Shown: positions 1 to 12,455, counted from the first letter of the stretch. The stretch is DNA of 64,000 nt from Rhea pennata (GCF_028389875.1 NC_084670.1:38343333-38407332); one strand, 5' to 3'. Translations and numbers: made by a program. Notes: generated by a model from the letters alone, not told the origin.

Positions 1-224
1 AGTGCTGGAAGAGCAGGCCTGGCAGGATCCTCATGGCACTGCACTACCTGGGGCTGTGCTAACACCCCTGCACACACTTCCTAGGCCTGGTGCTTGGGGA
101 CAAACAGCTGGCTGTGCTTATGGGAGCATGCCTTCCTGATGGGCAAGGAGAGCTCAGGCTCCTGTCACCCTGCTGGAGAGGAGCTGGCTGCTCCAAGGAC
201 TGAGGGGAGGAGGGACAGGTCCCG
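1..224. other. no gene seen
   Basis: No open frame with recognisable content and no clear repeat. It leads into the minisatellite that begins near 225. Confidence 0.5.
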
Positions 225-1145
225 CCTCTCGTGAGGTGAAGGTGCTGACACGTGCCTGGGGCCAGGTCGCTCCTAAGCCCTCTCCCAGCTCCTGGAAAGC
301 CACTGCAGGAGCAAGCAAATCCTGGAGATCACCACTCCCCGGGTTCGTGGGAGTGAATGACATGGTGACCTGTGTGTGAGAACATAACCGGCCAGCACCA
401 GGGACATGGCTGGAGTTTGTGCTTGTGAGGTCACCACCACCCAAGCACCTGATAGGCCAGTAGCAGGCACATGGCTCAGATCCATGTTGTGAGGTCACTT
501 ATCTCTGAAGCTGGTGGGCTACAGCAGACTCTTGGTTCATGGAAAATCTTTCTGTTTCCTCTGTATTTGCTACTCAGAGGCCAGGAACAGGCTTATGGCT
601 TTGACACTGATTTTGAGATCGTTTTCCCATCAGCACTTGATACACCAGAAGCAGAGAGAAGACAGAAGTTTGTGCTTGTGAGGTCACTTCTGCCTGAGTG
701 CTGATAGGCCAGCAGTGGGCACATGGCTTCCATTCTGATTGTGAGGTTACTGCTGCCTCAGTACCTGATAGGCCAGCAGGAAGCTCTTGTATCTTCTAGT
801 GATGTCACCTCAATCTCTGGTGGTGATAGGCCAGAAACAGGCACATGGCTTGTATGTTCTTTGTGAGGTCATTGCTGCCTGAGTACTTGACAGGTCAAAG
901 GCAGGGACATGGCTCTGATGCTGATTGTGAGGTCACTTCCTGCTCTGCAGCTTATGTGCCAGCAGGAGGCCCTTGGTTGCTGTTGGTTTCATGTAAAGTC
1001 CCCTCTACCTCTGCTGCTGACAGGCCAGAAGCAGGTTCATGGCCTCAGTGCAGACCGTGAGGTCACTGCTGCCCGAGTACCAGATAGGCCAGCAGCAGGA
1101 ACAGCATCAGCAGAGCAGCTGTGAGGTCGCTTCAGCCTGAGCAGC
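225..1145 (+). repeat. ~64-bp minisatellite, left block
   Basis: Degenerate tandem array of a unit of about 64 bp. Recurring landmarks are gtgaggtcac, then a stretch like ctgcctgagtacctgatag, then gccagcagcaggcacatggc. Copies of the gtgaggtcac landmark, some diverged, start near 424, 489, 674, 734, 798, 862, 926, 993, 1058 and 1121, a spacing of 60-67 bp, with weaker units to the left. Short open frames on both strands here are products of the repeat and are not counted as genes. The same unit recurs in the same orientation at 50,930-51,975. Confidence 0.85.
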
Positions 1146-1339
1146 TGAGCAGCAGCAACAGGGCTGTGGAATGGCTTGGGAGGACGCTTCTGGCTCTGAA
1201 GACAACAGGCCAGAAGGGCTGTTCCCTGCAGGGCTGGGGCTCTCCAGAGAGGCCTGAGCTGCCTCCCAGGCTGTGCTGGGCAGGGGACTTGTGCCAGGTG
1301 CCCACTGTCATGGGTCCAGCATGGAGTCCACTGAATGGG

Positions 1340-1650
1340 CTCATCACTAAGTTCCTGCAAGCAGGGATTTAGTTGGCCTCTCTGGAACTTTTTGGACACT
1401 GAGAGAAAGAGACTACCTCGGTTTTGCAGTTGCAGGATGTGTAGGGTGTTGCAGAGGGTAGGACCCTGGGGCGGAGACCCCATCCTACCGAGCTCCTCTC
1501 TAGCAGAATAAGCTGCCTCTGCCCCATCATCCCACAGTTTTAATAGCCACTCTATCAACCCTTCATGGGGCTGCTGCCTGCAGAACCCCTGCACATCCTG
1601 CAGCTCTGATGCTTTACAATCATGAGTAGTGGTGGCAAATTGGCTGTATT
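1340..1650 (-). pseudogene. endogenous retrovirus gag (capsid-like) remnant
   Basis: On the minus strand, about 100 codons read without a stop and resemble the capsid region of gag from avian endogenous retroviruses. Landmarks are TTHDC at about 1,629-1,615, ELQDVQ just after it, and WLLKLWDDGA at about 1,549-1,520. The frame has no matrix region upstream and no nucleocapsid zinc knuckle downstream, and it runs straight into minisatellite sequence, so it is a broken relic. Its position just downstream, on the same strand, of an LTR-like block at 1,700-2,060 supports a retroviral origin with the leader deleted. The family match is from recognition only; a profile search was not possible. Confidence 0.45.
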
Positions 1651-1699
1651 TGGTCTGGTGAGCTGCTGCTCTGCCAGCGGCCAGGCAACTGCTTCCCTG

Positions 1700-2060
1700 T
1701 CGGAGGCGGGCTTGCAGAATCATAAGACGACTCAATATGAGCTAGCAATATGATACGTTTATTTCAGCAACTTAACCTGCTTATATACCATCGTATGCTG
1801 TTCACACGCTCAAGCATCCTGCTGGCTATATCTAATTGGCTTACTACTATAGTTCACGCCACAAAGCTCTCTGCTATTGGCTATCCACGTATTCACTGTC
1901 CCGTCTCGCCAACCCCTTCATCCTGTTTTTACATAGCATTCATTCTTACTCCCTCATTACTTGTCCTTCAAGGTGTCTCCAAGGTTACTCCATATCAGCA
2001 AGTCAGGGTTGCTCATTTGCACGGCCTGATATCCATGCTCGTCCAGCCAATTCTCTACAA
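1700..2060 (-). mobile_element. LTR-like block of an endogenous retrovirus
   Basis: Read on the minus strand, this block has LTR-like promoter order: CCAAT boxes (reverse complements at 1,876-1,880 and 1,835-1,839), a TATA box TATATAAG (1,781-1,788), then an AATAAA polyadenylation signal (1,758-1,763) about 17 bp later. That tight TATA-to-AATAAA spacing is like alpharetrovirus-type LTRs of birds. A possible left edge is TGTAGAG near 2,058 and a possible right edge is TTCTGCA near 1,715. I could not find a convincing target-site duplication or primer binding site, so the ends are provisional. It is followed on the same strand by a gag-like fragment. Confidence 0.5.
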
Positions 2061-2399
2061 TTCCCCTTTGTGCTCTGTGCCTGATTCCAAGCTGGGAGGC
2101 TTGTCAGGGTCTCTGATGTCACCGGTGTTGGTTACCACAGGAGGAGATGATCAGGCTGTGACAGGCTCAGCTGTCTGCCTTCTCCTGCCTTTTTAGTCAC
2201 GCTTGCCCCTTGGGACTTCCTCACCTGCAAAGTGTATTTGGAAGAAAAGCCTTCTGACTTGAGACTGAAGGAGACTGCCTCATCCAGCCTCTGGTGCAGA
2301 AGGAAATCTGAAGAAACAAAAGTCACTGTTACTTGGACACGCCAGCCCCTGTGAAAGTAGCTCTAAGTAGCACAGATGGTTGGAAAGGGGAAGTTTCAA
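2061..2399. other. no gene seen
   Basis: Single-copy-looking sequence between the LTR-like block and the first duplicated segment; no supported coding region. Confidence 0.4.
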
Positions 2400-2830
2400 T
2401 GTAGGAGATACCACTAAATCCACTGTTTTCGATCCTCACCATCTCTAGCAGCCTCCCCAGCCTGGTACCTTTTCCTGGGAGATGCACACTAAATACCTGA
2501 GCCTGGCACAAGCACACACGGCCCAGGGAGAAGGAAAATGCTGCCATTCAGCTACTATGTCTGAACAGCAGCATTGGAGCACACAGCTGTGTGCTTGCAG
2601 GGCAAATGCAGGTGTCCTGAGAAAGGCACCAGGACTTGGAGGGTGCAGGAGAGAAGAGCCCAGGGTGTTCCTTGTATAGCACAGACACACTGGGAAGCTA
2701 CACGAGGGCCATCGTCCCAGAGCAGCCCCTCACACGTCTCTGTGTCCTGTCAGAGGGGAAAATCCCAGCCTTGCATGGCCTCTCTTTTGCACCAGGTCCC
2801 AGCACATCCTGGAGCACAGCTGTCTGCTGA
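2400..2830 (-). repeat. segmental duplication, inverted partner of 32,640-33,290
   Basis: The reverse complement matches the stretch at 32,640-33,290. Shared landmarks are catttgccctgcaagcaca (reverse complement in 2,591-2,609, direct near 33,231) and atcgtcccagagcagcccct (2,711-2,730, reverse complement near 32,682-32,701). No coding frame is conserved between the two copies. Confidence 0.7.
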
Positions 2831-4429
2831 CTACCACATGGGGCACAGCCCAGGCTGGTCAGGGACTGAGTGCTCAGACTCCCCCAGACTGAGAGATCAT
2901 TTAAGAGTCATTTAGTAATACTCCAGCCCTTTCCATGTCCAGGCACTCTGCCAGACCCATGGCAGCTGGAGCCTGGCATGAGCCCCCTGCCCAGCACAGC
3001 CTGAGGTCTGCTCAGGCAGCCCTGGAGAGCCCCAGCACAGCAGAGGTCTCTGGTGTCAGCTCCAGCTGAGTTCCGGCTTTCCGCACCCCTTCCCTGAATG
3101 CACAGACAAGGTCATGATGTTCCCCCAGGCAGCCTGGCCCCCTTGACCCTCTCTGTTCCCTTCCATGCCAGCACCCACAGTGCTGGAGCTGCTGCCAGGA
3201 TGGAGGTGGAGCATCCCTTGCAGTGGTTTCTACAGGAGCTCCCCAGGGAAATGCTGTGCCCAGCCCCAGCCTCAGCTCCAGTATGAGGGAGGGGAGCTGT
3301 TGTCTCCTGACCCACCCTGGTGGTGCCAGTCCCACCTCAGCTTGCTCCTGAATGTCTCCAGTGCAGTCCTGGAGGGAGATTGAGCTGCCTCAGGCCCTGG
3401 AGCATTCTGGTGGCAGGAGAGTTTGACATGGGCACAGCAGCAGCAGTGCCAAGAGCAGAGGAGGAGCAGGGAAACTGGGGCGAAGACTCCTGCCCTTGGC
3501 TGCATGGCTGGGGCACTGGATGGGAGATGTGTTTGTGGCTGGCCAGGCTCCAGGTGTGGGGTGGGTGCCAGCTGGAGGGCAGGAGTGCCAGGATTTTCTT
3601 GGGCTACAGTGCAGCTGTGACTGTGGTGAAGGCAAGTGGGCAGACCCAGGCATGTACAAATGCAAAGGCCAGGGGTGGAAAGGACAGCGTGGGGATGCTG
3701 AAGGCCCTCTCTTTCCTCCCCATAGGGAAGAGAGTCCCCAGGCGATGCTGGACTCGGCCTTCGCTGATGGGAGAGGAGCACAGGGAGGGTGAAAGAGGCA
3801 ACCAAAGCCTCTCAGGGTGCATGAGGGAGTTTCCCACGCCCAGGGCTGAGCCAGGGACCTTTGGATCTTCCCCATGACCATCTCCCAGTCGAGCTCATTC
3901 TGCTCTGCCCTGGGTGCTCTCCTCCCTCTGCCAGCCATGCCAGAGTGGGATCAAGCTTGGGTCACAGCTTTTCTGGCCAAGGCTTTCCTGGCTGTAGTCA
4001 GGGGACAGTTCCGAGGTACAGATGAGGAGTTAGGTCAGCAGAAGGAAGACAGTGTCAGATCAAGAGGTGAGAGGAGCAGGGCCAGGTACAGCCATGTCCA
4101 CAGCATATCTCAGGCATATCACAGCAACTCCACACCAAGGAGGATGAGGTCCTGCAGTGAGGCCTGGTCTCTCTCTGTCTCCCCTGTTCTGGTGCCCAGC
4201 GGATCCTCCTTCCTGTCTGCCTGCAGCCCCTCCATGCCCCTCACCTTGCCACCAAGCACAGCATGAGAGCGCTGGCCCTGCAGCCCCTCGGCAGCTCCTG
4301 CTGCCCTGGGGACACAGCCACCTGTGCAGGTGCAGAGAAACCTGGTTCTTGTTCTCATTTCCTATTTCTGAGTGCTGCCTTGATCTTCTCCTATGACATC
4401 CCTGCTCTCCGGAGAGCCTTTCCCCAGGT
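2831..4429. other. no gene seen; GC-rich intergenic
   Basis: Many overlapping open frames occur on both strands because stop codons are rare in this GC-rich stretch. None has a recognisable domain or a stable reading bias, so none is called. The right part drifts into sequence similar to 33,290-33,640. Confidence 0.4.
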
Positions 4430-5330
4430 AGGCATGTCCATGCTGGCCTGGCCATTCCCACACCCCTGCTCTGTGCTCCTGACAAGACCCAAGCTGGCAG
4501 TGCTGCTCTGCAGTGCGAGCAGGCTGTGGGGCCTTGGGGTCACATAGTGACTCCTGCCTCAGTTCTGGTCATGGTGGTCAGGTCAGGAAGCAGATTTGGC
4601 CAGACAGGGATCACCACCACTGATTACTGGCGTGTGTCTGTGCTCATGGATTGTGCTCAGAGTGAACCCAGGGCATCTGCAGTGTCAGGAGATGTGTTTG
4701 GGTGGGCACTAGCTCCAGCCTGTGGTGTTTCACTGAGGGTGCAGGAATCGCTCTCCAGTGACTGTTCCCGGGGCCTCCTTGGTCCTCCCTGCCTCTCCGG
4801 GGATTGCAGAGTCCTCATTTCCCCATGCATATCTGGATTTAGTGCCTTACTTTCTGGTCACTCCACCATGGAGCATCCCTCATTTTGTGAGGCTCCACTC
4901 ACTGCCCACCCCCAAGCAAACACTCTCCCTGGAGATACCCTGAGCTCTCCTGGGGCTCAGATTCCCCTCTAGAAGGATGGCCATTTCTCATCAGAACTGC
5001 CACCTGTGGGACAGCCCTGGGCAGGCAATTTGGAGACCATCCCCCATCTCCAATGGTCACTGAGAGGTGAACCCTGAATCCGACCTGCAGTCTGTAGCAG
5101 ATCAGCCAGGGAATCTGAGCACATCCCCTGGAGGCTATAGAGTTGGCAAGCAGAAGAGCAGGCCCTTTTGTTGTGCAATCCCTTGGGCTTATTTTTGACT
5201 CTAACTTCTGAAGAAAGGCAGGATTTGAACAGGTCAAAGAGGAGATCTGCTTTTATTATGGAAATGTTTTAATATGGAAATGTTATTGTGGAGGCCAAGT
5301 CTGGCATAAGGGTGTCCAGTGCCTGGTCCT
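4430..5330 (+). repeat. segmental duplication, direct partner of 33,640-34,330
   Basis: Shared order of landmarks with the region left of the unit C receptor: catgctggcct, caagctggcagtgctgctctgcag, ttgcagagtcctcattt, and a closing ttttattatggaaatg/ttttattacagagatg. In both copies it lies downstream of a minus-strand OR locus, so it belongs to the same duplicated unit as the receptors. No gene seen. Confidence 0.7.
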
Positions 5331-5999
5331 GCCTGAGCTCACAGAAATGCACAAGGAAGCACCATGTTACAAAGAGCACTTAGGCCATATACATACATGA
5401 GAGCACAGCAGGGCAGTCTAGAAATGAGAAGAGCAGGCCTGAGAAGAGAAGGTGCTGCTGCTGATGGTGGATGCAGGTCTAGGATATGTGCAGGCCTCAA
5501 GTGAAGACCACAGCAAGGAAATGCCTGCTGCAGCAGTGTAGAGATGGTCCCGAGGAGCAGAAGGTCTGTTCCAACAGGCTGCATCTAAACTCTCCTCCTC
5601 TCCACTCCTGCTCTGCTGTGAGTGCTGGAGCTCTATACAGGGAAGGGACCAGCCATCTGCTGGATCCTCCCTCACAGGAGGTGGGTGTGAGATCACACCC
5701 TGACAGTGGCCAGGGGAGCTGAGCTTTCCAAAAGGGCAGGGGACTCAGGATCTCACCTTGTCTGTACTCACCTGAGCCTGACTCTGTCCCCCAAGCTCCC
5801 TTGGTGTCAGTGGTGAAAGAGACACTGCAAAGGGAAAAATCTCCTCACTGCACTGGGGGGCATCCGAGGGAGCTCACACTAGCAGGCTCCAAAATTCTCC
5901 CATCTCTGATGATGAAGGGGGAAGCCTAGCTCGCTACTTCAGCGTACTCTGTGAGTCATATTCCAATAAGAGAGAAGTGGCATAAATCAAAACATTTTT
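5331..5999. other. no gene seen; downstream flank of OR pseudogene
   Basis: Intergenic sequence on the 3' side of the minus-strand receptor. No coding region or repeat could be supported. Confidence 0.4.
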
Positions 6000-6106
6000 C
6001 TTTCTTTTCACAAGAAAGTATCAGCAAAAAGTAAGGAAAAAAATGAATCGCACAGATCCTTGATGCCAAATGCCATGTGACCATTGAGTGGATGCACATG
6101 GGATGG

Positions 6107-7041
6107 TTATTGGTGCTGACATTGGACCCACTGGATCAGTTTCCTCAGGGCATCCTTGAGCTCCTTGTTCCTCATGTTGTAGATGAGGGGCTTCACTGCT
6201 GGAGGAACCACTGAGTACAGGACAGCCACCACCAGATCCAGAGCTGGGAAGGAGAGGGAGGGGGGCTTCAGGTAGGCAAAAAATGCTGTGCTGACAAATA
6301 GGGAGACCATGGTCAGATGAGGGAGGCACATGGAAAAGGCTTTGTGCCGGCCCTGCTCAGAGGGGATCCTCAGCACAGCAGTGAAGATCTGCACGTAGGA
6401 CATCACAATGAAAATGAAACACCCAAAGAATAAAAAAGCACTAACCACAAGAAGCCCAACTTCCCTGAGGTAGGAGTCAGAGCAGGAGAGCTTGAGGATG
6501 TGGGGAATCTCACAGAAGAACTGGTCCACTGTGTTGCCTTGGCAGAGGGGTATGGAAAATGTGTTGGCAGTGTGCAGGAGAGCATGGAGAAAATCACTGG
6601 CCCAGGCAGCTGCTGCCATTTTGACACAGGCTCTGCTGTCCATGAGTGTGCTATAGTGTAGGGGTGTGCAGATGGCAATGTAGCACTCATAAGCCATGAC
6701 TGTGAGAAGACAATACTCTCCTCCTAACAAGAAGAGAAATAGAAACATTTGTGCAACACATCCTGAGTAGGAAATGGCCCTGGTGCCCCACAGGAAATTG
6801 GCCATGGATTTGGGGACAGTGGTGGAGATGGTGCCAAGGTCGAGGAGGGAGAGGTTCAGCAGAAGAAGTACATGCGGGTGTGGAGGGGGTGGTCACAGGC
6901 TACAGCTGTGATGATGAATCCGTTGCCCCAGAGGGCAGCCAGGTAGATGCCCAGGAAGAGCGAGAAGTGCAAGAGCTGCAGGTCCTGTGTGTCTGCAAAT
7001 GCCAGGAGGAGGAACTCACTGAGGGAGCTCCTGTTGGACAT
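6107..7041 (-). pseudogene. olfactory receptor 14-like pseudogene (single frameshift)
   Basis: A seven-transmembrane odorant receptor locus that is single-exon in its coding part. The start ATG at 7,041 opens MSNRSSLSEF with an N-glycosylation sequon (N3-R-S), followed by the family N-terminus and the TM1 Gly-Asn pair. The frame breaks at TM2: where the intact paralogues read tacttcttcctgctgaacctc in sense, this copy lacks one C (about 6,861-6,862), giving a premature stop just after MYFF. The rest, from the end of TM2 to the TAA at 6,107-6,109, is open in the other frame, with the SGC cysteine of TM3, FFCEIP in loop 2 and KAFSMC at TM6. Two further departures are seen: DRY reads ECY, and the TM7 NPxxY asparagine is Lys (VKPLIY). 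A sequencing error could explain the frameshift but not those substitutions. About 311 residues would be the undamaged length, normal for the family. Confidence 0.9.
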
Positions 7042-7063
7042 TTGTTCACATTAATCACAAGGG

Positions 7064-7085
7064 CTGTTGAAAGGAGAAAAGACAT
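7064..7085 (-). promoter_or_regulatory. splice acceptor of the OR pseudogene coding exon
   Basis: In the sense direction a pyrimidine tract, ttttctcctttcaacag, ends in AG at 7,065-7,064. That puts the coding exon start at 7,063, 22 bases before the ATG. The same tract precedes the unit B gene, and a similar one precedes the unit C gene. This fits the usual OR layout of upstream non-coding exon(s) spliced to a single coding exon. Confidence 0.65.
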
Positions 7086-9809
7086 TAAGAAGTTAGGAGA
7101 GACTTTTATAGAACAATAAATAAATAGATAAATAAATAATTTTCTTCTTAACAATCCCATATTGCTTCTCTCTTTATTGGGATGCCCTTTGTGCAGTTCC
7201 CTTCCTCCAGCTCTCATTTATGCTGGCTGAGTGCGTCATGAAGAGCAAAGACCTCTGCCCATGGTCCCAAGTGTCTGTCCTACTGTACCTGCAGGGGGTA
7301 TGTGAGAATTCTGGTGACTCACTCTGACATTAACAATTTCTGTTAAGTGAAATCCATTCCTCTTGTGGAAGGGTTTTGCAGCATCTTCACTCCCAATTCT
7401 AAACAATAAGAATTGCAGAAATGTGTTTTGAGGATCTTTTTCATATTATTTTCTTTAAGATGCCCCTGTCACCCCTGGGAGTGCTCTTTAGAGGAGAAAT
7501 CCTTGGCATTTCTACTCTGAGTCCTGAGAGGAAAACATCCACTGTCACTTGGAGTGGGAACATCTCACCTGCCTGTTAGTCTCATTCCCAGCTCTCCTGT
7601 GCTAACACCTCTTTGAGCTGGAGGATGATGTTACTCTAAAAAGAAACCAGACCCTGCTGAGAGCAGATGGATCCAGTGTCCAAGTGCAGATCTCCAAAAT
7701 TCCCTCTCTTTCTGCAGGCACCAGAGGGAGGTCTCCACACTCCCCTTCTAGCCAAGCACCTCTGCAGCTTATTCATGGGTATCTCAGCTATCACAGAGGT
7801 GTTCTGAAACAGCGGAGCCTTTCTAGAGGGCAGCTCGCAGCCTGGCAGGACACCACAGGGAAACTCTCCTTAAGGGAGAGTCAGCTCATTTCCCAACCCC
7901 ATGGACTGCATTTCCTGGGGCTCCACATGTCAACATCCAACCCCAGAGAGCCCAAGGACAAGAACAGGAGAAGCATGGAGGGGAAACAAGGATTAACAGT
8001 GTGATCCTGCTGCCAAGGGAGGCAAGGAGAGAGAGATAGAGGGGCCAGACTTGGGAAAGCCTTCACCTTACCCAGCTGGGCATGCAGCCCGGCAGATGGT
8101 GTCATTGCAGGGCAGTTTTTCTCAGCCCCTTTGCTGGGCAGCATGAAACGGGCCTGAGGTATGCCCTTCTCCTCTGCTGGAGGTCTGGCTGCAGGGGAGG
8201 AGGCTCATGGCCTGGACCCCATGGCTGTCAGGACAGAGGCTTTGCAGCGTGAGAGAGGAGACACAGGGGAGGAAGGTGCTCAGAGGAAGGTGCCTGGGAG
8301 CTCTCTCTCTGTCTTATGGTCTTTTCCCAGACAATTCTAACAGACCTCAACCCACCCTCTGGGTGCTCAGCTCTGCCCTACAGAAATCTCCTGGATCAGG
8401 GCACTTTCCAGGGGCATCTCTCTGTATGCAGGTCCTAAGGAACAGGTCACATAAACCCTGGGGAGGTCAAAAATGTGATGTTGATGCTGTCTGGAGGCTA
8501 AGGTGAGGACTAAGCGGCTTGGAGAGATTTCTCATAGACCTATCAGTCTCTCGGAGTGAAGGCTGTGGAGTCCCAGTTCCTTGCCAAAACAGAAAACACT
8601 TTCATTTTTTTTCTCCCTGACAGAATTAGGGAGAAAATTGGAAGCACAGAGACCAGAAGAAAAGCTCCTTCCCTTTCAAGTAGCCCTTCTCCTGCTCTGC
8701 CTCTTGAAAAGATCCCTTGGACATGTCCAGTGCCTGAGCTAGAGCTGTGAGCAGCCTTGACCCATGCAACAGTGACAGTTACAGAGACAAAGGTGGTCCA
8801 AGGCATGTGCCAGTGTCTGTTTGCTCTGATGGAGCAAGGCAGAGACCTGCATCCTTCTAGAGCATGAGGTGGGGGCCAGGTAGGGAATTTCCTTGGACAT
8901 CTGAAATGACACTATTTCCCACTACTGTTAGAGCACCACCCACTACGACACAGAGACACACGGAGATGCCCACAGTGCAAACTGCTAACATAATTCAGTG
9001 CAGACCCTTGATTTAATAAGATAAAACAGTCAGACAGGTCCACGTCAGATGCCTGGGGTTTGTAGCACAACCATCTCGGACCTACAGGACAGCTGTCCCT
9101 TTCAGAGTGGTTTCTGGGCAAACACTCCCGGTTATCTAAGGCTTTTCTACCTGTGCCCAGACCAATGAATCCCACCACTGCCTTTAGGGAAAGTCCATCC
9201 CGTCTGCCTCCAAGCATGCTGCATAAATGGGAGGCACATCACAACAAGGTCTCCACTCTAGTCTCTGCACTCTCAAACCCTGCTTGCCTTCCTCCCCCTC
9301 AACGTCATCTCACCCCTGGAGGGTTTGAACCAGGACTGGGCTAAAGATGACCTCAGGATGGCTGGATCAGAGGCTGCCCAGGCCCAGGGACTTCTTCAGT
9401 GCCACCTTGTCCTGCCTGGAGATGGATTCCGTTCTGTCACAGGCCTCATATTGCTGCAGAGTCAGCTCAGGCATCAAACCCCTCTCCTGATGTTTAGACA
9501 CAACTCGACTCTGTTTCTCCCTGGCCTTGGGCACTGCAGTTTTTTTTTCTTTTAGTGAGAACCTTCTTTAATCATTCCATTGCTACCTGCTATCCATGCC
9601 AGCATGGCTCTGCTCTGAAGTGGGACCGTTGCACACACAGTGCCCTTGGCTCTTGGAAACAGGTTTTTACCATGATCGATCTTTTCTCAGTGCCACACCT
9701 GAGGCTCTGCAACCCAAATACGCACAAATGCATGCATCTTGGGACACAGTTAGGAGCATATGGAGATGCACAAGCTCTCACGGGCCTGAAACATCATTGG
9801 AATGACTAA

Positions 9810-12165
9810 GATGTGGTGAGATCACTCATGGGAGTGGAGGGCTGTGCTTGCAGAGTTCAAGCACTTCAGGAGAGACTGTCAAGGAAGATGAGAAGGGGCG
9901 ATTTCCTTTATGTGAAGGGGAAGCTCAGATGTGTAGAGCTTTTGCATGGGATGGAGAAGGGTTTGGGTGAGAGCTTGTGGGTGAGCGACACTATGAGGGT
10001 GACATCATGATGGGTGCTACAGACTACCCAATCAGGGTGAGGAGGTAGATGACATCTCCTGTTAGCCAGGTGATAAAGTCTGTCCATCAGAGACCCTGGT
10101 TCTTCCTGGGGGGACTTTAAGCCTCCTGACATTCAATGGAAGGGCAAAGAGCAGAGCGCAAGCCGTCCAGGAGGTTTCTGAAGGGCATCAAGGACAACTC
10201 TTTCATACAGCTGCCAGATGGGCTGCTAAGAGTGATGCTTTCTTGTATCTGGAAATTTGAAACAGTGAAGAATGGATCAGAAATGGGAAAGTAAGTGTCA
10301 GCCTCGTCTACTGTGACCATGAAAATGTGCATTCCTAGATCTTCAGGGAGGTGAGGAAGGACAGTAGCAGAGTACAGACCCTGGACTTCAGAGGAGCAGA
10401 CACTGGCCAGTACCTGGGACTGATGGGAGGACCCATGAGATGCAGCTCTTCAGCTCCCGAGGCCACTAAGGCAGCATACCAGAAGCAAAAGGAGGGAGAA
10501 GCTGTAATGGAAGAATTTAGAAATATTGCCCAATAGGAATGATGTTAGGGAAGAAAAACTCCTGTAGGACTGACACTTGCAGGGGATGCCAAGGGCATAA
10601 AGATGAGCTACTACTGCTTCAGTGAGAATAAAGAATAAAAAGGAAAAATGTGGCCTCACTGCTAAATGGGACAGGGAATCTTGTAGCAGCAGATGCAGAC
10701 AGGTCTGAGAACTCAGCCCCTTGTTAGCTCCTGTTTCCACAAGCAAGGTCCCCTGGGCTGTTATACCTTGAGTCAAGACTGCAGAGGAGAAAAACAGGCA
10801 ACAATGGATGAGGTTAGTGAGGGATTTACTTGGGAGAACTCAGACTATACAAGTCAATGGGGTTGGATGGGCTGCATACAAGGACACTGTGAGAGCCGAC
10901 TGCTGTCACTGCAAGGCCACTGGCTATCATCTTTGGAAGATTGTGGAGATGGGTGAGGTCTCAATGTCTGGAGAAAGGGAAACGTTACAGCCATCTTCAA
11001 TAAAGGCCGCAGGAACAACCTGTGGAGCTGCAGGCAGTTCAGCCTCACTTTGGTGAGGCGTGAATCATGGAATGAATCCTCTCAGATCACATTTCCGGGA
11101 ATATGATGGAGAAGACGCCTGGGAACCGTTAGAATGCATTTACCCACAGGAAATTGTACCTCACCAGTCTGACTATCTGCTATGAATAAAGAGCTGTATT
11201 TGTGGATGGAGAAGAATAAATGTCTTTTCCCAAAACTTTAGCAAGGTGTTTGACATTGTCTCCCACAGTATTCTTGCATGCACATCAGAATGTTTCAGTC
11301 TAAAAGAGCAGACAACTGGATGGGTAAAAAGCTGCTTGGTTGGTCAGGCTCGGAAGGCAGTGGTGAATGGGTAGTACTCTTCCTGGAGGCCATGGAGAGG
11401 AGGAGCACCACAGGGTCTCCAGGAACTTGTACTGTTTATTAATGACACAAAGCAGGCAACAATCGTCATGCTTGTAGGTGATCTCAGACTGGGGATGTGG
11501 TGGGGGGGCAGCCATATTCTTGAGGGCAGCCATTCAGAGGGACCTGGACAGGCAGGAGGAATGGGCTGTCAGGCATCTCAGGGAATTCAGGCACCTCAGG
11601 GAATTTAACGAGGCCAAATGCCAGGTCTTGCACGTGTGATAAACCAACATCCGGTAGTGTTACAGACTGGGGCCAAAGTGCCTGGAGAGCAGCTCCGTGA
11701 GAAAGGACCTGAAGGTTCTGGTGAACAGAGGCAAAACAGGAGCTAGTAGCATTCCCTGGCAGCAAAGAAGGCCAAAAGCATTGTGGGCTGTATGACCAGG
11801 AGCACAGCCAGGAGGTCGAGGTGAATGATGATTGCCTTCTAGTTAGGATTCATTAGGCCACATCTAGAACACTGCATCCACTTTTGGTTTCCCAGGAAAA
11901 GAAAGAGATTGGTAACTGGGAGCAAATTCGGCTGAGGGCCTTCAAAATAGTCTGGCAGCTGGGGCACTTGCTCTGTGGAGAAGCATTGGAACGGATTGCC
12001 AGAGAGGCTGTGCAGTGTCCTCCCTTGGAGGTTTCCAAGACCAGACTGGATGAAGACCAGAGCAATATGGTCTAACCTCAGAACTGATCCTGCTGTGAGC
12101 AAGGCGATTGGGCTAGCAGGGACCTCAGCAGGTCCCTTCTAGCCTGAAGGAGTCCATGAATCTTC
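9810..12165 (+). mobile_element. CR1 LINE, long degraded copy (unit A)
   Basis: The sense strand follows the CR1 coding order. A region from the end of the endonuclease domain lies near 10,020-10,170. The segment ahead of the reverse transcriptase lies at 10,370-10,560. Reverse transcriptase sequence runs from about 10,960 (aataaaggccgcaggaacaa), through aactttagcaaggtgtttgaca near 11,235, to the 3' end region near 12,000-12,160. Many stops and frameshifts make it dead. No 5' end and no 8-bp 3' terminal repeat are evident. Unit C has the corresponding copy at 39,655-41,110, so the insertion predates the A/C duplication. Confidence 0.75.
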
Positions 12166-12435
12166 CCATTCTTGATCTTCCCTTATTGATATCAGGGAAA
12201 GTACCAAGGTACCCTGTGACAGTGGAAGAAGGCCAACTTTCCTGTCCTCCTCCAGTCAGAAATATTCAAATGCAGGGCTTCTTGGCAGGAATCCCCCAAA
12301 AGCCCTGATCAATCCTTTGCTTCGCTTTTAATTTCCTCATCTTTGTTTCTTTCCCTTCTTTCATGTTTGTCTCCTCTACCACTCTCATCCCTTCCCATAC
12401 AGTCCACCCCTGCTTACCCTCCATCTATTGGCTAT

Positions 12436-12455
12436 GGTGTTGGTGGTGGTGGTGG
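12436..12455 (+). repeat. short (TGG)n microsatellite
   Basis: A run of TGG/GGT trinucleotides of about 20 bases in otherwise unremarkable sequence. Confidence 0.7.

Noticed and set aside
225-1145. Several 60-80 codon frames in the left minisatellite as a gene family
   Set aside because: They follow the repeat unit, which is not a multiple of three (64 bp), so no phase is maintained from copy to copy.
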